Part shown: positions 15,918 through 24,378 of the stretch, piece after piece
How the letters are laid out: every line of letters starts with the position of its first letter
Position numbering within the stretch: the stretch's first letter is position 1
Source of the DNA: an uncultured Alphaproteobacteria bacterium
GTDB taxonomy: Bacteria > Pseudomonadota > Alphaproteobacteria > Caulobacterales > Parvularculaceae
Direction of reading: 5' to 3'
DNA: 24,926 nt
NCBI GenBank assembly: GCA_938003575.1
Contig: CALKYG010000283.1
Location: forward strand, 1-24,926
Made by a program: the position numbers and the translations under genes
The notes under the pieces: generated by a model
The model's input: only the letters and a program-made list of their open reading frames with translations
Told to the model about the DNA's origin: nothing
Database searches by the model: none

Positions 15918-16985
15918 ATGAGAATAACAACGGCAAGTCCAATGTTGCCGATCATCCGCCTTGCTGCCGTCATTTTTGCGTTTGTAGGCGCATCATCCGC
16001 TTTCGGCGCCAGCAGCGAGCAGAGCGCCGACGACGCCGCGCCTGACCAGGTGCTCCGCGCCTATGTCACCAATTTCGAAGATGAGGGCGTCTCGGTCATT
16101 GACACCTCAGAGGGCCAGGTCGTCGCTCATATTGAGACAGGAGTGAAGCCGCACGGTGTCGCCATCGCGCCGGATGGAAAGGCTGTTTATGTTTCCAATG
16201 AAGGCGACGGCACGCTCTCGGTGATTGATCCCGGTTCAAACCGTGTCATCGCAACCATCGCCGTCGGCGAGCGGCCGAACCAGATCGCCGTCTCGGAAGA
16301 CAGTCACCACGTTTTTGTCACTCTGAATGGCAGCGACACCATGGCCATCGTTGACGCTGTAGCGGGCAAAGTCAGCAAAGTCGTGCGAGTAGGCCGCGCG
16401 CCGCACATCGCCCTTCTCAGCCCGGATGGCAAGCGCGTCTATGTGACCAGCGAGGGCGACATGAAGCTCATTGCGCTGGATGCGCAATCCTGGGACGTGT
16501 TGTTTGAGACGCCGCTTTTCGGCTGGCCCCGCGTGCTCGCTGTCTCTCCTGACGGAACAACGGCCTACCAGACCAAGCGCTGGCTGAATGGCGTCCTGGT
16601 CGTCGATCTTCACGCGCACAAGGTGGTCGATCGCATCGCATTCGAGGAGCCGACGTTCGCGCCCGACGGCAAGGACGCCCATGGTGCGGCTCTCACACCC
16701 GACGGGCGCGAGCTTTGGCTGACGACGCAGACGTCCGATGACGTGGCGGTGATCCGCACAAGCGACCGAAAGCTGCTGCGGCGCATCCCCGTCGGCGACG
16801 ATCCGAACTGGATCGCCTTTACGCCCAATGGCGAGCTTGCCGTCGTGAGCAATACCGGTTCGGATTCAGTGAGCATTATCGACGTCGAAAAGCGAAAGGT
16901 GTCGGCAATCCTGCCGGTCGGCATGGCGCCCAAGCGCCTGGCCGTTGGTCTCGTCCTGGCCTCCGGCGCGGCCCTTGATCCATAG
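15918..16985 (+). CDS. Exported YVTN-type seven-bladed beta-propeller protein
   Basis: From the ATG at 15918 the protein has 355 residues. A signal peptide covers about 1-30 (SSAFGA). Repeats of about 42 residues follow, each with a strand such as YVTN (49-52) or YVSN (91-94) and linkers like VSVIDT, PHGVAIAPDGK and PNQIAVSED, consistent with a seven-bladed propeller. The start is set by the GAAGGGG ribosome-binding site and a 2-bp gap after the PepSY stop; a longer frame from 15834 would run through the PepSY gene. These propellers are usually periplasmic scaffolds or binding proteins, sometimes linked to metal or quinoprotein systems. No catalytic residues can be named. Confidence 0.85.
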   Translation: MRITTASPMLPIIRLAAVIFAFVGASSAFGASSEQSADDAAPDQVLRAYVTNFEDEGVSVIDTSEGQVVAHIETGVKPHGVAIAPDGKAVYVSNEGDGTLSVIDPGSNRVIATIAVGERPNQIAVSEDSHHVFVTLNGSDTMAIVDAVAGKVSKVVRVGRAPHIALLSPDGKRVYVTSEGDMKLIALDAQSWDVLFETPLFGWPRVLAVSPDGTTAYQTKRWLNGVLVVDLHAHKVVDRIAFEEPTFAPDGKDAHGAALTPDGRELWLTTQTSDDVAVIRTSDRKLLRRIPVGDDPNWIAFTPNGELAVVSNTGSDSVSIIDVEKRKVSAILPVGMAPKRLAVGLVLASGAALDP

Positions 16986-17055
16986 GCTCAAGGGAACGCT
17001 CGCACAAACTCGGTACAGTGTTGAGTTCGGTAATCAACCCGTGAAGGAGGTATAA

Positions 17056-17673
17056 ATGAAAACCCTACTGATAGCAGCGGCGATGGCGACAGTCGGGGCG
17101 GCGGTCCTCGCCGGCGGCGAAAACTTCGATGCGGCGGCGCCCGGCGCGCTCGCCGAGGATTGGACATGCGGCGTGACGGGAAAGGGCACGCCGGTTTGGA
17201 GGGTCGAGGCGAACGAGACGGCGCCGACGCCGCCCAATGTTCTCAAACAGTCCGGGAACGGCGATTTTCCATGGTGTGCGTATACGCCCGCATCGATCGC
17301 CGACGGATATGTCGAGGTCAGATTCCGGCCGCTCAGCGGGGAAGAAGATCAGGCCGGCGGGCTCATGTGGCGATGGACGGACGGCGACAATTACTATGTC
17401 GCGCGCGCCAACGCGCTTGAGAATAACGTTTCGCTGTACCACACGACGCAAGGCAGGCGCCGGACGATCAAATATGTCGACGCTCCTGTGGCGCTCAACG
17501 AGTGGCATGTGTTGCGCGTGGAATTCGCTGGAGAGGAGATCGATGTGTACCTCGATGGCGTTCAATATATCGATCTCGTAGACGATCATATTTCCGGGGC
17601 GGGCGCTGTGGGCGTATGGACCAAAGCGGACAGCGTCACCGAGTTCGACGACTTTGTGTTCAGCGCCCGATGA
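17056..17673 (+). CDS. Secreted LamG/DUF1080-like lectin-fold protein
   Basis: The 205 residues start with a signal peptide (about 1-20, ending AVLAGG). A concanavalin-A-like jelly-roll domain follows, with the family patterns GGLMWRWTDGDNYYVARAN, WHVLRVEFAG, VYLDG and the closing VGVWTKADSVTEFDDF. The domain resembles DUF1080/LamG modules that bind or cleave sugars; no clear catalytic pair is evident, so a binding role is as likely. A perfect AAGGAGG (17044-17050) gives strong translation. It lies 70 bp after the propeller and 62 bp before the binding-protein gene, all on one strand. Its link to an ABC importer is unexplained. Confidence 0.78.
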   Translation: MKTLLIAAAMATVGAAVLAGGENFDAAAPGALAEDWTCGVTGKGTPVWRVEANETAPTPPNVLKQSGNGDFPWCAYTPASIADGYVEVRFRPLSGEEDQAGGLMWRWTDGDNYYVARANALENNVSLYHTTQGRRRTIKYVDAPVALNEWHVLRVEFAGEEIDVYLDGVQYIDLVDDHISGAGAVGVWTKADSVTEFDDFVFSAR

Positions 17674-17735
17674 CATTTGGACCTATTGGCCAAAACGCTG
17701 GCGACCAAAGCCGTCGAGAGGATAAGGAGTGAGCT

Positions 17736-18770
17736 GTGAATAGATTGCTTTTGATAGGTATTGCGGCGCTCGCTGTCGTTCTCGCCTTCGCTGTGTGGCG
17801 GCCCTGGAGCTGGCGCAACCCCGGGGAAGTCGTCGTCTATACCTCGGTCGACGACGTGTTCGCCCGGCCGGTCGCAGAGGCGTTTCAGAAGGAAACCGGC
17901 GTTGCTGTCCGCCTTGTCCCCGACACTGAGGAAACAAAGAGCACGGGCCTCCTCAACCGGCTGATCGCGGAAAAGAATCGTCCGCAGGCGGATGTGTTCT
18001 GGAGCGGCGATCCGGTTCGGGCTGCGATTCTCAAGAAACAGGGCGTCGCGGCTCCGTATAGGTCGCCGCAAGCCGAAGGGTTGCCGCCGCGGTTCTCCGA
18101 TCCGGAGGGTTATTGGACGGGATTCTCCGCCCGAGCGCGGGTGATCATCTATAACACAGAGGGGGTTGCCGCCGGTGACGAGCCGCGTTCAGTCATGGAT
18201 CTTGCCGACGCCCGGTATCAAGGGCGCGCCTGCCTCGCCAATCCGCTCTTTGGCACGACCTCCATGCATGCGGCGGCGCTCTTCGCGGTGCTGGGCGAAG
18301 AAGGAGCAAAGCGCTTTTTCGATGAATTCCTGGCGAATGGCGGACAGCTCGCCTCCTCAAACGGCGATGTGCGGCGCCTTGTCGCCGATGGCCGTTGCGC
18401 CATCGGCGTCACGGACACCGATGACGCCAATGTCGCCCGTATCGAAGGAAAGCCCATTGAGATCGTTTATCCGGATGCAGACGGCATGGGCACGCTGATC
18501 ATCCCAAATGCCGCGGTCTTGATCGCGAATGGCCCCAATCCCGAGAGAGGAAAACAGTTCATCGATTATTTGCTGCGGCCGCAGACGGAAGAGGCGTTGG
18601 CCAAGAGCGCCGCGGCGCAAATTCCCTTGCGGGACGGCGTTCCAGCCCCAGCGGGAGTCGTTACGCTCGATCGCATTCAGACAATGGACGTCGATTACAC
18701 GACTCTCGCCGACCGTCTTGAAGCGCTCAATCGCGGATTTCTGAAGGGCTGGGTCGATCGTGCTCGATAG
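17736..18770 (+). CDS. ABC importer substrate-binding protein (ferric/AfuA-FbpA type)
   Basis: The 344 residues begin with an N-terminal hydrophobic segment (4-19) that is a signal or anchor; there is no lipobox Cys. The periplasmic binding-protein fold shows family motifs VVYTSVDDVFA (about 33-43), ADVFWSGDP, GYWTGFSARARVIIYNT and GVTDTDDAN. These match Fe(3+)-type group proteins and related anion binders. The Tyr pair that binds iron in classic FbpA is not obvious, so the cargo could be another metal complex or an organic anion. The GTG start is supported by AAGGAG at 17724-17729. The permease start lies inside its last codons (11-bp overlap). Confidence 0.87.
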   Translation: MNRLLLIGIAALAVVLAFAVWRPWSWRNPGEVVVYTSVDDVFARPVAEAFQKETGVAVRLVPDTEETKSTGLLNRLIAEKNRPQADVFWSGDPVRAAILKKQGVAAPYRSPQAEGLPPRFSDPEGYWTGFSARARVIIYNTEGVAAGDEPRSVMDLADARYQGRACLANPLFGTTSMHAAALFAVLGEEGAKRFFDEFLANGGQLASSNGDVRRLVADGRCAIGVTDTDDANVARIEGKPIEIVYPDADGMGTLIIPNAAVLIANGPNPERGKQFIDYLLRPQTEEALAKSAAAQIPLRDGVPAPAGVVTLDRIQTMDVDYTTLADRLEALNRGFLKGWVDRAR

Positions 18771-20358
18771 GCGGGAAAACGGGAAGCGGAGCGCAGAAGA
18801 CGGGCCAGGAAATCGCCACCAGAGAGAAATTGTCTCGCCCCTCATTCTGGAACAGCCAGGCCGGTGGCGATGGCCTGCGATTGCGGGGCTCTTTTTCACT
18901 GCGATTGTCCCGGCGCTGCCGCTTTTATCGGAAGCAAGCGGATCGTCGGCGACCGCCGTCGGCGGCGTGTTTGCGATCACTCTTGGCAATTCGCTCACCG
19001 TGGCCGCCATGGCGACGATTGCGGCGTTCCTGTTCGGTTTGCCGATCGGAGTCGCTCTTTCCGTATACGATTTTCCCGGCCGCCGCCTGTTCGGCGTTGT
19101 CCTCCTGCTACCGCTGTTGCTGCCGCCTTTTCTGCTTGCGCTCGGTTGGACGATGCTGCCGGGTCCTTCGCTTGCCGGATCGTTCGGCGCCGCGCTGGTC
19201 TTCAGCATATGGATCATGCCGCTGGTCGCCTTCGCCGCCTATGCCGCAGGCAAGGGATTGTCTGCGACCGCAATCGAGGCGGCGCGTCTTGCTGGCGGCG
19301 AGCGGCGCGTCGTCAGCCTCATGGCCCGTTATGCGGCGGTTCCGGCGCTGGCGGCGGCAGGATTGGGGGCGGCGCTCTCGATCGCCGATCCCGGCCCCGG
19401 ACAGGTATTCGGTCTGCCAACCGCCGCTTCGGAAATCCTCACCAGCTTTGCCGCGCTTAATGATTTCGGGCTGGCGGCGCGACAAAGTCTTTTTGTCGCG
19501 ACGATCATTCTGATTGCTGCAGCGCCGCTCGCATGGTTCACGGCGCCGCGCATGGCGAGAGCGCTGATGGCGCGCGAAGTCAGGCAAGCGCACAAGGCTC
19601 GCATGCGCGGTTCGCAAAGCATGGCGACGTTGACTCTCGAATTCCTGATCGCGGCGGCGGTGCTGCTGCCAATCCTGGGGCTCTCTTTGCCCGCCGCATC
19701 GAGCGGACCCGCGTGGGTCTCGCGCGCTCTTTCGGAAGCGGTGCGAACGGCCGGCAATACCATCCTCTACGCATCGGGTGCGGGACTTATTGCTGTTTTC
19801 TTGGGATTCGCTTTGGCGCTTGCGGTAGGCCGCGACGCCGGCAGGCAGCGCTTCGCCATCGCGGCCTGTTTCTTTGTTCTCTGTTTGCCGCCGGCGCTGC
19901 TGAACCTCGGCGTTATCCGCATAACGACCGCCGCCCCCGCCTGGACCGATCCGTTATTGCGCAGTCAGTTCGCAATGTGCCTGGTGCTGGGCTTGCGGAT
20001 GTTCCCAATCGCAGCCGTTTTGGCGCTCAGAAGCTGGGCGTCGGCGGCGCCGTCCTGGACCCATGCCGCCGCCGTGCATGGCGTTTCGCTGCCGGTTTAT
20101 GCAACACGCATCCTGGCGCCCCATCTTCTCCCCGCCGCGACAGCCGCGTTCTTGCTTTGCGGCCTTCTCGCGCTGGCCGATATCGGCACGGCGCTGCTCC
20201 TGCATCCGCCCGGCGCGGCGTCATTCCCGCTCGCCATCTTCACCGTCATGGCGAATGCGCCGGAGGCGTTGGTGGCGTGGTTGGCGCTGGTCTATGTCGC
20301 AACGGCGGCTATTTTCCTGGTAGCCGCATTTCGCTTTTCAGACGGGCGGCGGACATGA
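18760..20358 (+). CDS. ABC importer permease with two fused membrane domains (FbpB-like)
   Basis: The 532 residues contain two BPD-type permease halves and about 12 hydrophobic segments, as in ferric FbpB/SfuB permeases. The first EAA loop is EAARLAGGERR (near residues 169-179); the second half has the equivalent AAAVHGVSLP near 438-447. The loops contact the ATPase. GTG at 18760 overlaps the binding-protein gene by 11 bp. The first 35 residues are charged and hydrophilic, so translation might start slightly later, but no better start with a ribosome-binding site is evident. It overlaps the ATPase gene by ATGA. Confidence 0.88.
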   Translation: MLDRRENGKRSAEDGPGNRHQREIVSPLILEQPGRWRWPAIAGLFFTAIVPALPLLSEASGSSATAVGGVFAITLGNSLTVAAMATIAAFLFGLPIGVALSVYDFPGRRLFGVVLLLPLLLPPFLLALGWTMLPGPSLAGSFGAALVFSIWIMPLVAFAAYAAGKGLSATAIEAARLAGGERRVVSLMARYAAVPALAAAGLGAALSIADPGPGQVFGLPTAASEILTSFAALNDFGLAARQSLFVATIILIAAAPLAWFTAPRMARALMAREVRQAHKARMRGSQSMATLTLEFLIAAAVLLPILGLSLPAASSGPAWVSRALSEAVRTAGNTILYASGAGLIAVFLGFALALAVGRDAGRQRFAIAACFFVLCLPPALLNLGVIRITTAAPAWTDPLLRSQFAMCLVLGLRMFPIAAVLALRSWASAAPSWTHAAAVHGVSLPVYATRILAPHLLPAATAAFLLCGLLALADIGTALLLHPPGAASFPLAIFTVMANAPEALVAWLALVYVATAAIFLVAAFRFSDGRRT

Positions 20359-21113
20359 CGGAGGACGGCTTTGAACTCAGCGCCATCTCGAAGAATTATG
20401 GCAGACAAGCAATCCTCAACGACATTTCTCTCGACCTGCCGCGCGGCCGGCACACGGCCCTGCTTGGCCCTTCCGGATGCGGCAAGTCGACCATTCTGCG
20501 TCTGCTTGCCGGGCTTGAGCCGCCGGACGCCGGCGAGGTTCGCCTTCGCGGCGCAATCGCGTCGGCGGCGAAGCGGATCGTCATCGCCCCGCACGCGCGT
20601 GGCATCGGCATGGTGTTTCAGGACCTGGCGCTTTGGCCCAACCTTACGGCGCTCGACAATGTTCGACTGGGGCAGACGACGGAAAGGGATGCGCGTGACG
20701 CGCTCGCCCTCTGCGGCATCGAGGCTCTGGCGCGGCGCCGTCCCGGCGAGCTTTCCGGCGGGCAGCAGCAGCGCGTGGCGCTCGCCCGCGCGATTGCCGC
20801 GGAACCATCTTTTCTGTTTCTTGACGAGCCCTTCGCCGGGCTCGACTGGACAACCAAATCTGCACTTCTCGATATGATCTCCGGCCTCGCGCGGGACCGC
20901 AGGCTGACCATTCTTCTCGTCAGCCATGATCCAGCGGAGGTGCTGGCGCTTGTGAGCGATTTAGTCGTGCTGGAAGGCGGCCGCATCAGCGAGGCAGGAC
21001 CGCTTGCCGATGTGCTTGACGCCCCGAGGACCGACGCCGCGCGCCACTTGCGGACCTATGCCATTGGACTTGGCGACAAGAGGCGCGAGGACGCGGGAGA
21101 TGTGGAAACGTGA
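20355..21113 (+). CDS. ABC importer ATPase (FbpC-like)
   Basis: Starting at the ATG at 20355 (overlapping the permease stop), the protein has 252 residues. It has Walker A GPSGCGKS (38-45), Q-loop Q89 (VFQDLALWP), signature LSGGQQQR (133-140), Walker B FLFLDEP (153-159) and switch H191. All elements needed for ATP hydrolysis are present. There is no long C-terminal regulatory domain as in some FbpC/PotA proteins; the frame ends about 40 residues after the switch region. The frame is open far upstream (from 19533), but that region is antisense-free permease sequence in another frame and not part of this gene. Confidence 0.93.
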   Translation: MTEDGFELSAISKNYGRQAILNDISLDLPRGRHTALLGPSGCGKSTILRLLAGLEPPDAGEVRLRGAIASAAKRIVIAPHARGIGMVFQDLALWPNLTALDNVRLGQTTERDARDALALCGIEALARRRPGELSGGQQQRVALARAIAAEPSFLFLDEPFAGLDWTTKSALLDMISGLARDRRLTILLVSHDPAEVLALVSDLVVLEGGRISEAGPLADVLDAPRTDAARHLRTYAIGLGDKRREDAGDVET

Positions 21114-21868
21114 ACCAGGTCGCGCGAGACGGCAGCCGTCTTTCCTGTCGCGCGGTTTTTAGGCGCCGCCGCAGCGATTCTGCTATTAGGCCTTCCCAAC
21201 GTCGCCTTCGCTTATCGTCCGCTCACGTCGGCCGACGCCGATGTGGTCCACGCCCGCGAGTTTGAAATCGAGCTCGGCTACTTGACGCTCGAGCGTGGCG
21301 CCGGGGAAACAACTTACATCACGCCGAGCATCGTCCTCAACTACGGCCCCCTCGACACGCTGGAGCTCGTCGCCGAGTTCGACCTGCAGAACCCGCGTGA
21401 TGAAGCGTGGGCGGTCGCCGATCCCGGAGTTTTTCTCAAGGCGCAATTGAAGAGAGGCGTGCTGCAAGACGAGCCCGGTCTCAGCATCGCCCTCGAAGTT
21501 GGCGCTCTCTTGCTCGCTAACAATGATGACGAGGAGTATGTCGGCGGCTAATATAAGCCATTGTGATCGCCAGCGGCGCCTTCGCGCCGTTCAACTACCA
21601 CATCAATCTCGGCGGCGGCGACCGCACCGGAAGCGCCTTCTGGAAATGGGGCGCGATCGGCGAAGTTCCGGTTTCAAAGACATTAACACTCGTGAGTGAA
21701 ATCGCCGGTGAAGACGCTGCCGGAGCCAAGCCGGATCATTCAGCTCTCGTCGGAGCAAGATTTCAGCCGACCGAATCGGGCATCGTCTTCGACATGGCCG
21801 TTCGCTGCGGTCTTGCAGGCGCCGCAACCGACTGGGCGGTGACGTTCGGTCTTACGACGAGCTTTTGA
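21110..21868 (+). pseudogene. Decayed outer-membrane transporter-like protein (MetA-pathway/phenol-OMP type)
   Basis: The pieces read as one protein broken three times. A GTG at 21110, overlapping the ATPase stop and preceded by GGAGA, opens one frame. The signal peptide (FLGAAAAILLLGLP...AFA, mature start AYRPLTSADA) lies in a second frame, and one extra T in the T5 run at 21156-21160 would reconcile them. The barrel-like part then hits TAA at 21549-21551, and a one-base loss near 21562 is needed to continue into VIASGAFAPF and the end at 21868, with a C-terminal Phe. The layout resembles MetA-type outer-membrane proteins. No uninterrupted protein can be made. Confidence 0.7.
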
Positions 21869-21902
21869 TGCGCTCGCTACGACGCCAGTTTACAAAGGGC
21901 TC

Positions 21903-22013
21903 TTACGCCGTGATGTAGAAATATGTCACGCCCAGCGCAGCCGCACCAAGAAGCGTCGGGATCCTGCCGAGCTTGAAGCGCAGCATCGCGACAAGAGCCG
22001 CTGGCTTGCATGC
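21903..22013 (-). pseudogene. chrA: C-terminal fragment of a second chromate transporter
   Basis: Read on the minus strand to the TAA at 21905-21903, about 36 residues include AALVAMLRFKLGRIPTLLGA, followed by a hydrophobic end. The intact ChrA of this window ends in the similar AALALFRFKLGMLPLLAGAAG. The shared FRFKLG/LRFKLG block and the following hydrophobic run fit the last transmembrane segment of ChrA. Residues and DNA differ enough that it is not a recent copy. Everything N-terminal is missing, since the upstream frame has no similarity to ChrA. Confidence 0.6.
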
Positions 22014-22248
22014 TGCGCGGGATACAAGGTCCGCTACCGGGCTTGAAGCGGAATATTGGCCGAAGGACCTCAAGGTCCGTTCGTGGAATTTTTGCGACTT
22101 TGTGATCGTCGGAATTATCGTCCGCTTTGCGTTGACCGAGCGCTTGTGACCCGTCCTACTTGACGGAAATTCATTGCGGCCACCCGCCTCCAAACAAGCG
22201 CGAGCGAGACACCGCGCTTTAAGAACAAAAGCAAGAAACCGCATCCTG

Positions 22249-22278
22249 CCCCAAATCACCCCAAATAACCCCAAATTT
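22249..22278. repeat. Three tandem 10-bp units with a CCCCAAAT core
   Basis: CCCCAAATCA, CCCCAAATAA and CCCCAAATTT follow each other without a gap at exactly 10-bp steps, about one DNA turn each. They lie 79 bp upstream of the traG start. The regular phasing suggests a protein-binding array, an iteron-like or recombination-accessory site, or a simple tandem duplication. They are too short and too few for CRISPR. Confidence 0.6.
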
Positions 22279-22312
22279 CCGCCAGTGACTTCGCCGCGCC
22301 GGTGAGCCGATC

Positions 22313-22355
22313 ATCGACTTTGGAAAGAGCGATTTTTCGCGAGACCAAAGTCGAT
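22313..22355 (+). promoter_or_regulatory. Perfect 11-bp inverted repeat abutting the traG start
   Basis: ATCGACTTTGG (22313-22323) and CCAAAGTCGAT (22345-22355) are exact reverse complements with a 21-base spacer. The right arm ends one base before the traG ATG (22357), where the ribosome-binding site should be, and no good Shine-Dalgarno sequence is present. It may be a translational control hairpin, an operator or part of a transfer-origin region. Confidence 0.6.
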
Positions 22356-22356
22356 C

Positions 22357-24378
22357 ATGACCCCGACCAAGATCCTCATCGGCCAGGCCTTCATCGTGGT
22401 GCTGATCATTCTCGGCGCCATGCAAGCGGCGACGCAATATGTCGCCGGCGCCTTCGGGTTCGATCCGGCGCTGGGCGCGCCGCTCTCTCACATCGGCGAC
22501 ACGCCGATCTATTACCCCTGGCGGCTATTCGAGTGGTGGTACGCCTATGAGGCTTACGCGCCGGACGTCTTCATGCAGGGCGGCGCGATCGCCGCCGCCG
22601 GCGGCATGGTCGGCGCGGTCGCGGCAGTCGCAGGATCGTTGTGGCGCGCGCGGCAGAAACGGAACGTCACGACCTACGGCTCAGCGCGCTGGGCGCGGCG
22701 GCGCGATATCGATCGCGCCGGGCTCTTTGATTCCGACGGCGTCTTTTTGGGGCGCTGGCGCGGCAATTATCTCCGGCATGACGGGCCCGAGCATGTGATG
22801 GCCTTCGCGCCGACGCGGAGCGGGAAGGGCGTCGGGCTCGTGGTACCGACGCTCCTATCCTGGACCGGCAGCGCCGTCATTCACGACATCAAGGGCGAGA
22901 ACTGGACGCTGACTTCCGGCTGGCGGTCGAAGTTTTCGCATTGCCTCCTGTTCGATCCGACCAATGCAGGCTCGGCGCGCTACAATCCGCTGCTGGAAGT
23001 GCGCAAAGGCGCGGGCGAGGTCCGCGACGTCCAGAACATCGCCGACATCCTCGTCGATCCTGAAGGCTCGCTTGAGCGGCGCTCCCATTGGGAAAAAACC
23101 GGCCACGCGCTTCTCGTCGGCGTCATCCTCCAAGTCCTTTACGCCGAGGAAGAAAAGACGCTCGCGCGCGTCGCGTCGTTCCTGTCGGACCCGAGCCGCA
23201 CTTTCGAGAAAACGCTCGGACTGATGAAGGCGACCAATCACCTCGGCACGAAGCGCGCGCCGAAAGTGCACCCCGTGGTCGCGCAGGTCGCGCGCGAGCT
23301 CCTCAACAAATCCGAGAATGAGCGCTCCGGCGTCCTATCGACCGCGATGAGCTATCTGAGCCTTTATCGCGATCCGACCATCGCCGCCGTGACGAGCGAC
23401 TGTGATTGGCGCATCGCCGATCTGATTGAAGGCGAACACCCGGTCTCGCTCTTTCTCGTCGTGCCGCCGTCGGACATCTCGCGAACGAAGCCGCTCATCC
23501 GTCTTGTGCTCAATCAGATTGGCCGGCGGCTGACGGAAGAGCTCGAGAGCGCTGCGTCCGCAAAGCGCCACCGGCTCCTCATGATGCTGGACGAGTTCCC
23601 CGCGCTCGGGCGGCTTGATTTCTTCGAGTCGGCGCTCGCCTTCATGGCCGGCTATGGGGTGAGGGCGTATCTCATCGCGCAATCCTTGAACCAGATCGAA
23701 AAGGCCTATGGGCCGAACAATTCGATCCTCGATAATTGCCATGTGCGCGTCGCCTTCGCGGCGAATGACGAGCGGACGGCGAAGCGGATTTCGGACGCGC
23801 TCGGCACCGCGACGGAGCTCCGCGCGCAAAAGAATTACGCCGGCCATCGCCTCGCGCCCTGGCTCGCCCATGTCATGGTCTCACGGCAGGAGACGGCGCG
23901 CCCGCTCCTGACGCCCGGCGAGGTGATGCAGCTTCCGGCGGATGAGGCGATCGTCATGGTCGCGGGGCTTCCGCCGATCCGCGCGAAGAAACTTCAATAT
24001 TATCGGGATCGGAATTTCGCGTCGCGAAAGCTTGCGCCGATGAATATCGCAGCGGGACCGGGCGTTTATCCCGACGCGCCAACGCCGCGCGCCAATGACT
24101 GGGCGGGCGTTACCGCCAAGTTCGATCCGCTGCTGGCGATTGAGGACGAGGAAGACGGGCAATTACCCGCCGCCGATGACGAGAGCGGTCTGCAACAAAC
24201 GCCGGAGCTGGATCCGAAGCCGAATTCGCGCGGCGTCACCGCCGACGCCGAACCCGAAACCCCCGACGAGAGCGACGGCCTCGCCGAAGCGAGGAAGCTC
24301 GAGCGCCTTCAACTGGAGCGCGCGCGCCGCGCCGCGCTCGATCGCGGCGACGGCATGCTGAACGGTGTTTACCCATGA
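22357..24378 (+). CDS. traG: Conjugative coupling protein TraG (VirD4-like)
   Basis: The 673 residues have two N-terminal transmembrane helices (about 5-27 and 73-95), followed by the T4CP ATPase domain. Walker A is TRSGKG (153-158); VIHDIKGEN (174-182) and the Walker B block LMMLDEFPALGRL (408-420) match the TraG/VirD4 family. The acidic C-terminal tail (about 600-660) may bind cargo. The protein delivers the relaxase-DNA complex to the type IV secretion channel at the inner membrane. The start is supported by family-like MTPTKILIGQ, though the ribosome-binding site is weak. The next gene overlaps by ATGA, as in Rhizobiales traG-RHH-trbB clusters. Confidence 0.95.
   Translation: MTPTKILIGQAFIVVLIILGAMQAATQYVAGAFGFDPALGAPLSHIGDTPIYYPWRLFEWWYAYEAYAPDVFMQGGAIAAAGGMVGAVAAVAGSLWRARQKRNVTTYGSARWARRRDIDRAGLFDSDGVFLGRWRGNYLRHDGPEHVMAFAPTRSGKGVGLVVPTLLSWTGSAVIHDIKGENWTLTSGWRSKFSHCLLFDPTNAGSARYNPLLEVRKGAGEVRDVQNIADILVDPEGSLERRSHWEKTGHALLVGVILQVLYAEEEKTLARVASFLSDPSRTFEKTLGLMKATNHLGTKRAPKVHPVVAQVARELLNKSENERSGVLSTAMSYLSLYRDPTIAAVTSDCDWRIADLIEGEHPVSLFLVVPPSDISRTKPLIRLVLNQIGRRLTEELESAASAKRHRLLMMLDEFPALGRLDFFESALAFMAGYGVRAYLIAQSLNQIEKAYGPNNSILDNCHVRVAFAANDERTAKRISDALGTATELRAQKNYAGHRLAPWLAHVMVSRQETARPLLTPGEVMQLPADEAIVMVAGLPPIRAKKLQYYRDRNFASRKLAPMNIAAGPGVYPDAPTPRANDWAGVTAKFDPLLAIEDEEDGQLPAADDESGLQQTPELDPKPNSRGVTADAEPETPDESDGLAEARKLERLQLERARRAALDRGDGMLNGVYP

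Larger units (their letters stand above)
21869..22356. other. 488-bp gap with chrA remnant and repeats before traG
   Basis: No intact gene is visible. From left to right it holds the minus-strand chrA fragment (21903-22013), two copies of CAAGGTCCG (22025-22033 and 22071-22079), a GGACCT-CA-AGGTCC dyad (22065-22078), three CCCCAAAT units (22249-22278) and an 11-bp inverted repeat (22313-22355). GCTTGAAGCG occurs twice (21971-21980 and 22041-22050). This is a patchwork typical of a junction between modules. Confidence 0.55.

Noticed and set aside
19533..20354. Long upstream extension of the ABC ATPase frame
   Set aside because: It overlaps the permease in another frame, has no domain, and the ATPase fold begins at the ATG at 20355, which overlaps the permease stop.
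22249..22278. CRISPR-like array
   Set aside because: The units are only 10 bp and contiguous with no spacers, and no cas genes are present in the window.
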